The notes under the pieces are model-generated. The model was not told where the DNA came from and searched no databases. It saw only the letters and a list, made by a program, of their open reading frames with translations. A stretch of DNA of 6,824 bases from the NCBI GenBank assembly GCA_021163545.1, contig JAGGTU010000010.1:1-6824 (forward strand), written 5' to 3'. Shown here piece by piece: positions 1 through 4,712 of this stretch. The stretch is from a bacterium. GTDB lineage: Bacteria > Patescibacteriota > Minisyncoccia > Minisyncoccales > PEYH01. The first letter of the stretch is position 1; the number at the start of each line of letters is the position of its first letter. A program made the position numbers and the translations under genes.

Positions 1-174
1 AGAATTAAAAGCCAATATGATATTTTGGTAGCGGTAGCAGGAGGAGATACAATTCAAGAGGTGCAAAGGGCTGTATTCAATGATGTAGATATCGTAGTTG
101 TTTGGAGAAGTTTTTATAAAAGCTCAAAAGATACAGCCAAATTAGCAAGAGAATTTTTAAAGGAAATTAGGTAG
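1..174 (+). CDS. 3' end of a ribulose-phosphate-binding barrel protein (HPS / KGPDC / OMP decarboxylase superfamily), partial
   Basis: The open frame runs in from the left edge (57 codons, stop TAG 172-174), so only the C-terminus is visible. The order is a beta strand ending in AVAGG (window residues 12-16), an amphipathic helix, a second strand (DIVVVWR), then a last helix with the K-D...A...A.EFLKEI pattern. This matches the last two beta/alpha units of the HUMPS family (3-hexulose-6-phosphate synthase, 3-keto-L-gulonate-6-phosphate decarboxylase), where a Gly-Gly after one strand and a G-R after the next help hold the sugar phosphate. An odd point: the expected Gly of that second motif is Trp here (VVVWRS). 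Family members make or split ribulose-5-phosphate derivatives in the cytoplasm. Which reaction this one catalyses cannot be told without the N-terminal catalytic D-x-K-x-x-D region. The following gene starts 10 nt after the stop and is probably co-transcribed. Superfamily is fairly sure; the precise enzyme is not. Confidence 0.6.
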   Translation, partial: RIKSQYDILVAVAGGDTIQEVQRAVFNDVDIVVVWRSFYKSSKDTAKLAREFLKEIR

Positions 175-176
175 GA
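173..176 (+). promoter_or_regulatory. Shine-Dalgarno site for the small membrane protein gene
   Basis: AGGA sits 8 nt before the ATG at 185 and overlaps the stop codon of the upstream gene. This supports ATG 185 as the start and suggests coupled translation. It is the clearest Shine-Dalgarno sequence in the window; most other genes here lack a good one. Confidence 0.5.
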
Positions 177-184
177 ACATAATT

Positions 185-631
185 ATGTCAGAAAAATTAC
201 AACGAGAAAAATTGTGGTTTTTTATAAAAAGCCTTTTTGTGGGAATATTTTTTATAGTTGGTTTATTTAAGATGTCTCAAATACTACAAGCTCCGTTTTT
301 GCCAGAAGAGGCTCAATTGGAGATGAAGAAGATTAGAAACGAAGGTATTTATATCTTTTTTGGTTTGTGGTTTTTATGTTATTTGGCCCAATCCTATTTA
401 TGGAGAATAGACGCTGAGATAGAGGAGCTGCAACAAAGAACTGATGAATATACTTTTCAACCGAAAGAGAGAGAAAAAATAGGTAAACTTCTTAGGAAAA
501 GGAAATTATTGGGCTTTCTCTTTTGGATATTACTGCTTAGTTTAGGTGGGGCAGTAGCTTTATATATTTCCTTAAGGTTCACCTCTGTTTTACATTCACA
601 TATTATACCTTCTATTCCTTTGCCTTACTGA
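185..631 (+). CDS. Small three-helix membrane protein of unknown function
   Basis: I do not recognise this 148-residue protein. It has three hydrophobic segments, at about residues 11-30, 54-73 and 109-131. Between helices 2 and 3 is a charged, probably helical segment (about 75-108) rich in Glu, Lys and Arg, starting with an acidic stretch (DAEIEELQQ) and ending in a basic one (KLLRKRK) just before helix 3. The basic patch suggests this loop is cytoplasmic. The start ATG is supported by AGGA 8 nt upstream. The gene follows the HUMPS-type gene by 10 nt, so it is probably in the same transcript, and it converges on the slipin gene with a 13-nt gap between stop codons. No enzyme motif or Cys/His metal site is visible. 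A link to the slipin by position alone would be speculation, because the two are on opposite strands. Confidence 0.75.
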   Translation: MSEKLQREKLWFFIKSLFVGIFFIVGLFKMSQILQAPFLPEEAQLEMKKIRNEGIYIFFGLWFLCYLAQSYLWRIDAEIEELQQRTDEYTFQPKEREKIGKLLRKRKLLGFLFWILLLSLGGAVALYISLRFTSVLHSHIIPSIPLPY

Positions 632-644
632 TTTTTTATAAAAT

Positions 645-1400
645 TCAAACTCTTTTGTTTCCTCCTAATTTTTTAAACCCTTCTAAAATTTCTACAGGTA
701 GGGCAAAGATTACAGTTTTTGAGGGGTCAGGCTGAAGATTGTCAATTGTCTCAAGTGTTCTTAGAGAAAGACCTCCTGGTGCTGAAGAAAGGATTACTGC
801 TGCGGAACTCAAATTTTCTGCTGCTTTTATTTCTCCTTCAGATTTAATAATAATTGCCCTTTTCTCTCTTTCTGCTTCTGCTTGAGCTGCCATTGCTCTT
901 TTCATACCAGCCGGCAACTCAATATCTTGCATTTTAATGGCAGTTACATCAATTCCCCAGGCATCCGTCTCTGCATCAACCACCTTTTTAATTTCGGTTG
1001 CAATTCTTTCTCTTTCTGCCAAAAGTGTATCAAGTTCAACTCCACCAACAATATCTCTTAAAGCTGCAAGAGCGTATTGAGAGACGGCATAGCGATAATT
1101 TTCAACTCGCAAAACTGCATATTCTGGCACTTGTACTCTAAAATATACCACCGCATTTATTCCTACAGGAACATTGTCTTTTGTAATTGCTTCCTGCCTT
1201 GGAACATCAACTGTTGTAATTCGCAAATCAACTTTTATCATTTGTTGGACACCCGGAAAAATCCAAGTTAGTCCAGGTTGTCTTGTGCTTGTATACTTTC
1301 CTAAAGTTAAAATTACTCCTCTTTCATATTCCTTTACCACCCTCAAACCTGAGAGCAGAAAAAAGATTAAAATAATTATAGGCCAGAAAAATACCGCCAT
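645..1400 (-). CDS. Slipin (stomatin-like SPFH/Band 7 membrane protein)
   Basis: This 251-residue protein has one N-terminal hydrophobic anchor (about 2-19) followed directly by the SPFH/Band 7 start signature (V.EYERGVILTLGKY, 22-36). The barrel part follows (GL...P, VDLR, DVP.QE..TKDNVPV, 43-79), then the helix-rich part with RDIVGGVELDTLLAERE (115-131) and WGIDVTAIKMQDIELP (148-163). Next comes an Ala/Glu/Lys-rich coiled coil (MAAQAEAEREKRA, 170-182) and a C-terminal tail with SKTVIFALPVEIL (227-239). Length and motif order fit prokaryotic slipins, which form membrane rings or microdomains and often work with an NfeD partner or a membrane protease. No NfeD gene is visible beside it. It lies 55 nt downstream of elp3 on the same strand and has its own promoter in that gap. 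There is no strong Shine-Dalgarno, only an A/G-rich stretch before the ATG. Its cellular task is not known from sequence. Confidence 0.93.
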   Translation of the reverse strand: MAVFFWPIIILIFFLLSGLRVVKEYERGVILTLGKYTSTRQPGLTWIFPGVQQMIKVDLRITTVDVPRQEAITKDNVPVGINAVVYFRVQVPEYAVLRVENYRYAVSQYALAALRDIVGGVELDTLLAERERIATEIKKVVDAETDAWGIDVTAIKMQDIELPAGMKRAMAAQAEAEREKRAIIIKSEGEIKAAENLSSAAVILSSAPGGLSLRTLETIDNLQPDPSKTVIFALPVEILEGFKKLGGNKRV

Positions 1401-1433
1401 ATTTTTCTTTTAATGATTAATTGCAATTTTTTC

Positions 1434-1442
1434 ATTATAGCA
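1434..1442 (-). promoter_or_regulatory. Extended -10 promoter element for the slipin gene
   Basis: Read on the minus strand this is TGCTATAAT, a perfect extended -10 (TGn + TATAAT). It lies in the 55-nt gap between the elp3 stop and the slipin ATG at 1400. Transcription would start near 1427, giving a leader of about 27 nt. The region 17 nt upstream has only a poor -35 match (TTTCTA), which is normal for extended -10 promoters. The slipin can thus be expressed independently of elp3, although read-through is also possible since no terminator is seen between them. Confidence 0.6.
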
Positions 1443-1455
1443 CATTTTGAAAGGA

Positions 1456-3087
1456 TTAGAAATTTTTAACCATATAGGTATCTTTCAATCTATATCCCAG
1501 TTTTCTGAAATACCCTCTTACTCCCACCCCTGCAATTACAGCCGTTTTTTTCAATCCGAATTCTTCTTTTGCAATTTTTTCTGCCTCTTTCATTAATTTT
1601 TTCCCAAGACCTCTATGTTGAGGTGCAATTTCTTTTTGGCCTAAAGCAACAAGTTTTCCATAAGTATGAATTTCTCTAATAATTGCCGCCCCCTCAAGCA
1701 CCGAAAGAAAGTGTTTTTCTCTTATAAAATACTGAGAGGGAATTCTAAGTCTCAAAAGGGAAAATAGCTTTGTCCTTTTTTTATTTTCAAAACTCAAAAA
1801 TATCTCATAACCATCTTGAGCCCAATAATCTTCTCTGAAAAGATAAACTTTTTCCTTTGGGTTATAATCTTCTTTCACCTCTCTACATCTTATACACTTA
1901 CATCGCCATCCTTCTTTTTGCATATCTTGATGAATAATCTGCCTTAGATTGGAAATTTTTGTAGGTCCCTCAACAATTTCCTGAGCCGGAATGTCTCTAA
2001 CGATTCTTTGGATTCTTACCCAATAAGGAACAATTTTTTTAATTTCTTTTAAAAGCCAAAGAAGCTCTTTAAAAGAATAAGGTTTGTATTTACCTTCTTT
2101 ATAAACCTTGTATAGGGAAGCTTCTTTTAATAAGGCACAAGGATAAATTTTTAAATAGTCTGGACAAAATCGAGGATTGCTGAATAATTGTTTAAACATT
2201 TCCAAATCCCGTTTTAAGTTTGAACCATAAAGATTTGGCATCATCTGATAACAAATCTTAAACCCTGCATCCTTCAAAAGCTTTGTTGCCCTAATTGTTT
2301 CTTCTACTTTATGACCCCTACGATTTAGCTTTAAGACATCATCGTAAATGCTTTGAACTCCTAGTTCAACTCTTGTAACTCCTAGCCGTCGTAATCTTTT
2401 TATTTCTTTTTCGTCAATAAAATCAGGCCTTGTCTCGATAGTAATTCCAATAATCCTACACTTTGCCCTCTCATTTTTCTTTTGCTCTTTTTCTAAACCT
2501 CCCCACCCCCTCCTTAATCCTCCCCCTCCCCTTTGGGGAGGGGGAGGTAAGGTGGGGGAGGGGTATTCATTTGCTGCTCTAAAACACTCCTTTATAAACC
2601 AAGTTTGATATTGTTTTGGGTAATAAGACCATGTTCCGCCTATAATTCTTAAATCTATTTTGTCTATTGGGTGTCCAATTTCCTCCAAAGTTTTTAGACG
2701 AGCCTGAACTTGATGATATGGATGATATTTCAAAAGAACCGCTCTATCCACAGCAGGCTCTCCTTTTAGATAACTTTTGGGAATGCCTTTTTGGAGAGGA
2801 CAATAAAGGCATTTACCTGGGCAGGGATATGGTTTTGTAAGTACAGAAACAATGATAATACCTGAAAGCGACCTAATTTTTTTAATTTGCAAAACTTTTT
2901 CAATCTCTTTATTGGGCTTTATTCTTTTTTCTTTAACTAACTTATGATAAGCTTTTAATAATTGAGAGTTTGGCAAAAATTCAATTGAAAATTCGCTTGA
3001 AACTTGTCTTTTCAGCTTTTCTAAAATTTCTTTGTTAATTTTCGGAGCCTTACTTAAACGGAAAATTAAAACTTCAGCAGGCTTCAT
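1456..3087 (-). CDS. elp3: Elp3-family tRNA wobble-uridine modification enzyme (radical SAM + GNAT), with an in-frame insert
   Basis: Elp3 combines S-adenosylmethionine and acetyl-CoA chemistry to put a carboxymethyl-type group on C5 of U34 in tRNA; archaeal and bacterial forms act without the other Elongator subunits. The 543-residue protein has an N-terminal tRNA-binding-type region (1-75), then the radical SAM cluster motif CX3CX2C (C89, C93, C96, in PCPGKCLYCP). This is followed by the Elp3 signatures Y.P..Q...RL (121-131), RIIGGTWSYYP (148-157) and GITIETRPD (214-222), a Cys-rich segment (CKCIRC, 396-401), and a C-terminal GNAT domain with the acetyl-CoA loop QHRGLG (490-495) and GVG.RGYFRKLGY (520-532). 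Residues 175-197 are a low-complexity insert encoded by a palindromic repeat, placed in a loop that is variable in the family. An in-frame TAA 12 nt before the ATG fixes M1 as the upstream limit. The ATG shares the palindrome CATG with the divergent methyltransferase start. No Shine-Dalgarno is seen. Confidence 0.95.
   Translation of the reverse strand: MKPAEVLIFRLSKAPKINKEILEKLKRQVSSEFSIEFLPNSQLLKAYHKLVKEKRIKPNKEIEKVLQIKKIRSLSGIIIVSVLTKPYPCPGKCLYCPLQKGIPKSYLKGEPAVDRAVLLKYHPYHQVQARLKTLEEIGHPIDKIDLRIIGGTWSYYPKQYQTWFIKECFRAANEYPSPTLPPPPQRGGGGLRRGWGGLEKEQKKNERAKCRIIGITIETRPDFIDEKEIKRLRRLGVTRVELGVQSIYDDVLKLNRRGHKVEETIRATKLLKDAGFKICYQMMPNLYGSNLKRDLEMFKQLFSNPRFCPDYLKIYPCALLKEASLYKVYKEGKYKPYSFKELLWLLKEIKKIVPYWVRIQRIVRDIPAQEIVEGPTKISNLRQIIHQDMQKEGWRCKCIRCREVKEDYNPKEKVYLFREDYWAQDGYEIFLSFENKKRTKLFSLLRLRIPSQYFIREKHFLSVLEGAAIIREIHTYGKLVALGQKEIAPQHRGLGKKLMKEAEKIAKEEFGLKKTAVIAGVGVRGYFRKLGYRLKDTYMVKNF
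2497..2565. repeat. GC-rich palindromic element inserted in frame in elp3
   Basis: The core is a perfect 13-bp inverted repeat (2519-2531 against 2535-2547, arms CCTCCCCCTCCCC and its complement) around a 3-nt TTT loop. The stem continues outward after a 2-nt bulge (2517-2518): 2512-2516 with 2548-2552, 2506-2510 with 2554-2558, and 2501-2504 with 2560-2563, separated by single mismatches. This gives about 27 base pairs in all. The element is almost pure C on the left and G on the right, in sharp contrast to the AT-rich surroundings. On the elp3 strand it is 69 nt, or 23 codons (residues 175-197), with no stop. It encodes a Pro-rich then Gly-rich stretch. It behaves like a mobile palindromic miniature element of the kind that lands inside genes without breaking them; copies elsewhere in the genome cannot be checked from this window. 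No clear target duplication is visible. Confidence 0.85.
2997..3027 (+). promoter_or_regulatory. Candidate sigma70-type promoter for the Trm9-like methyltransferase, inside elp3
   Basis: TTGAAA (2997-3002, 5 of 6 to the -35 consensus) is followed after 19 nt by TAAAAT (3022-3027, 5 of 6 to the -10). The spacer is longer than the ideal 17, so this is tentative. Transcription would start near 3034, about 52 nt before the ATG at 3086. The site lies entirely within the first 30 codons of the divergent elp3. Confidence 0.35.
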
Positions 3088-3874
3088 GGATTTAGATTAT
3101 GCAAAACATTTATTAAATAAGGTAAAGGAAGATTATAACAAGATCGCAGAAGAGTTTTCCAGAACCCGAAGCTATTTGCCTCCAGATTTTTTGTATTTCA
3201 AACCTTTTATTAAAAAAGGTGATAAAATTTTAGACCTTGGTTGTGGCAATGGCAGATTGTTTGAGATTGTAAATGGAGCAGAGTATATAGGAGTAGATAT
3301 TTCTGAGAAAATGATTGAAATCGCAAAAACAAGATATCCTCAAGCTCAATTTTTGGTTACCTCTCCTCTATTGCTTCCTTTTCCTGATAATACTTTTGAT
3401 AAAGTATTTTGTCTCTCTGTGTTACATCACATTCCATCAGAACAGTTAAGAAGGCGATTTCTTGGTGAAATTAAGCGAGTTTTAAAACCCGAAGGCTTAC
3501 TTTTTCTCACTGTTTGGAATTTGTGGAACAAACTCTCAATTAAAAAACTTCTTTTAAAATATACAATATTAAAACTCATTGGTAAATCAAAATTAGATTT
3601 TTTTGATATATTTTTGCCATGGAAAGATTCAAAAGGTAATATTATAATACAAAGATACCTCCATGTTTTTACTTTAAACTCATTAAAAAATACCTTAAAG
3701 GAAGCAGGATTCAAAATTTTGGAAGCAGAAATCTTAAAAAGATCAAAAAAAGAGAGCAATCTATTTATTATGGCTTGCCCCTGTAGTTTAATGGATAAAA
3801 CAGAGGCCTCCGGAGCCTCAGATGGAGGTTCGACTCCTCCCAGGGGCATAAATTCTATGGTAAAATTAATTTAA
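3086..3874 (+). CDS. Trm9/ALKBH8-like SAM-dependent tRNA wobble-uridine methyltransferase, frame running through a tRNA gene
   Basis: This 262-residue class I methyltransferase resembles Trm9/ALKBH8, which esterifies cm5U34 to mcm5U34 in eukaryotic tRNA. The N-terminus has the Trm9-type V..DYNKIAEEFSRTR (13-28). Motif I is ILDLGCGNG (48-56), with the SAM ribose acid at D71 (GVDIS), then FDKVFCLSVLHHI (104-116) and LKPEGLLFLTVW (133-144), whose VW is typical of Trm9. The late PW....QRYLHVF region (178-195) and EAGFKI (206-211) also fit. The natural fold appears to end near NLFIMA (225-230); the last 32 residues come from reading through tRNA-Arg. ATG 3086 is preferred over a TTG at 3032 because the Trm9 homology begins just after it. 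A weak GCAGG lies 5 nt before it. It diverges from elp3, whose product makes its expected substrate. A generic small-molecule methyltransferase remains possible. Confidence 0.75.
   Translation: MDLDYAKHLLNKVKEDYNKIAEEFSRTRSYLPPDFLYFKPFIKKGDKILDLGCGNGRLFEIVNGAEYIGVDISEKMIEIAKTRYPQAQFLVTSPLLLPFPDNTFDKVFCLSVLHHIPSEQLRRRFLGEIKRVLKPEGLLFLTVWNLWNKLSIKKLLLKYTILKLIGKSKLDFFDIFLPWKDSKGNIIIQRYLHVFTLNSLKNTLKEAGFKILEAEILKRSKKESNLFIMACPCSLMDKTEASGASDGGSTPPRGINSMVKLI
3132..3140 (-). promoter_or_regulatory. Extended -10 promoter element for elp3, inside the methyltransferase gene
   Basis: Read on the minus strand this is TGTTATAAT, a perfect extended -10. A 4-of-6 -35 match (TGGAAA) lies 18 nt upstream. Transcription would start near 3125, giving a leader of about 38 nt before the elp3 ATG. 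The element falls within codons 16-19 of the divergent methyltransferase, so the two genes have interlocked promoters. Confidence 0.55.
3777..3848 (+). tRNA. tRNA-Arg (anticodon CCG)
   Basis: A complete cloverleaf can be drawn. The acceptor stem is GCCCCTG (3777-3783) with CAGGGGC (3841-3847), all 7 pairs Watson-Crick. The D stem is GTTT/AAAC (3786-3789, 3798-3801) with loop AATGGATA. The anticodon stem is GAGGC/GCCTC (3803-3807, 3815-3819) around the loop CTCCGGA, so the anticodon at 3810-3812 is CCG and reads the Arg codon CGG. The variable loop has 4 nt, and the T stem is GGAGG/CCTCC (3824-3828, 3836-3840) with the loop TTCGACT. The discriminator is A3848 and CCA is not encoded, so it must be added afterwards. 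The tRNA has no separate promoter or terminator that I can see. It lies inside the methyltransferase reading frame and 56 nt before the next gene. Confidence 0.95.
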
Positions 3875-3904
3875 AGGTCAATTAAAGTTAATAAAATAAA
3901 AGCT

Positions 3905-4273
3905 ATGGTCAAAAAGAAAAGTAAATGTAAAGGTAAATCTAGAGCAAAGAAGAAAACAAAAAAAGTTATAAGAGCGAAACCAAAACAAAAGAAAAAAACC
4001 GCAAAAACAAAGAAAAAGCCCCAGAAAAAAGAGAAGTTGATAGGAAAGGTAACTCATTATTTTGATAAAATTAAGGTGGCTGCAATAAGATTGAGCGCTC
4101 CCATTAAGGTAGGAGACCAAATAAGAATAGTTGGAGGTGAGGTAGATTTCAAACAGAAAGTAAGCTCAATGGAAATAAATCATCAAAAAATTAATAAAGC
4201 CAAGAAAGGGGAAGAAATAGGATTAAAAGTTAAAGAAAAAGTAAGAGAAGGATATAGAGTTTTTAAATTATAA
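3905..4273 (+). CDS. Translation elongation factor-like protein (EF-Tu domain 2-type beta-barrel) with Lys-rich N-terminal tail
   Basis: Residues 45-122 match the small EF-Tu-domain-2-like barrel family often annotated as 'translation elongation factor-like protein': LIGKVTHYFDKIKVAAI (45-61), the turn APIKVGDQI (65-73), DFKQKVSSM (81-89), then KKGEEIGLKV (100-109) and REGYRVF (114-120). Such barrels bind RNA or protein in translation GTPases, but this family has no GTPase domain and its role is not established. Residues 1-44 are a disordered, histone-H1-like tail containing 23 lysines and 2 arginines, which should bind nucleic acid. There is no alternative internal start before the barrel (next Met is 89), so the tail belongs to the protein as encoded. 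No clear Shine-Dalgarno precedes the ATG. It lies 30 nt after the methyltransferase stop and 1 nt before mgtC. Confidence 0.8.
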   Translation: MVKKKSKCKGKSRAKKKTKKVIRAKPKQKKKTAKTKKKPQKKEKLIGKVTHYFDKIKVAAIRLSAPIKVGDQIRIVGGEVDFKQKVSSMEINHQKINKAKKGEEIGLKVKEKVREGYRVFKL

Positions 4274-4274
4274 A

Positions 4275-4712
4275 ATGACAGAAGCCCTGGAGATAATTTT
4301 ACAAATAATCTTGGCAGCTGTTTTAGGCGGACTTTTGGGACTTGAAAGAGAGTTTGGAAAAAAAGAAGCAGGTTTGAGAACCTACATGCTTGTTTGTATT
4401 GGCTCCTGTCTTTTTACCATTCTAGCTTTTTTATCTCTAAATATTTTTGGGGAATATAAGGAAAATCTTGATCCTCTTAGAGTTATTCAGGCAGTCGCCA
4501 TTGGAATTGGTTTTATTGGAAGCGGAGTAATAATTTTTAGAAGGGATCATGTAGAAGGTTTAACTACCGCCGCCGGGCTTTGGCTTGTAGCGGCAATTGG
4601 TGTTGCAGTAGGATTAAAACTCTATTTTCTGGCCACTTTCACTTCCTTTTTGGGGCTTTTAATTCTAGCGGGACTTCTTTTAATTGAAAGAAGAATGTTG
4701 AGAAAAAAATGA
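4275..4712 (+). CDS. MgtC/SapB family inner-membrane protein
   Basis: This 145-residue protein has the MgtC signatures: an N-terminal helix with LAAVLGGLLGLERE (13-26), then EAGLRTYMLVCIGSCLF (31-47). These are followed by DPLRVIQAVAIGIGFIGSGVI (66-86) and the strongly conserved EGLTTAAGLWLVAAIGVAVGLKLY (94-117), with about five membrane helices. MgtC proteins are linked to Mg2+ limitation and, in pathogens, to control of membrane ATP synthase. Short forms like this lack the C-terminal ACT-like cytoplasmic domain of Salmonella MgtC and are widespread in free-living bacteria, where the function is uncertain. The start is 1 nt after the previous stop and the end overlaps the next start by 4 nt (ATGA), so expression is almost certainly coupled. 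No Mg2+-sensing leader is visible. Confidence 0.92.
   Translation: MTEALEIILQIILAAVLGGLLGLEREFGKKEAGLRTYMLVCIGSCLFTILAFLSLNIFGEYKENLDPLRVIQAVAIGIGFIGSGVIIFRRDHVEGLTTAAGLWLVAAIGVAVGLKLYFLATFTSFLGLLILAGLLLIERRMLRKK

Noticed and set aside
631..644. Possible bidirectional terminator between the converging genes (ATTTT...AAAAT)
   Set aside because: It is only a 5-bp all-A/T stem with a 4-nt loop; too weak to call a terminator, and similar pairs are expected by chance in AT-rich DNA.
1077..1413. Two overlapping plus-strand open frames
   Set aside because: Both are antisense to the slipin gene and show no family motifs.
2497..2565. CRISPR repeat or rho-independent terminator
   Set aside because: It is a single hairpin with no spacers, it has no T-run after the stem on either strand, and it is translated within elp3.
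3032..3085. Upstream TTG start for the methyltransferase
   Set aside because: It would add 18 residues that are just the antisense of the elp3 N-terminus; family similarity begins after ATG 3086 and no Shine-Dalgarno precedes the TTG.
3427..3849. Minus-strand open frame of 140 codons beginning opposite the tRNA
   Set aside because: It is the antisense shadow of the methyltransferase and of tRNA-Arg; its first residues are the reverse translation of the tRNA, a common false gene.
3849..3904. Possible promoter in the AT-rich gap before the EF-like gene
   Set aside because: There are several TAAAAT-like strings but no convincing -35 or TG extension at proper spacing.
3878..4120. Minus-strand open frame of 80 codons rich in Phe and Leu
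   Set aside because: It is the antisense of the Lys-rich tail (AAA/AAG read as TTT/CTT), with no independent support.
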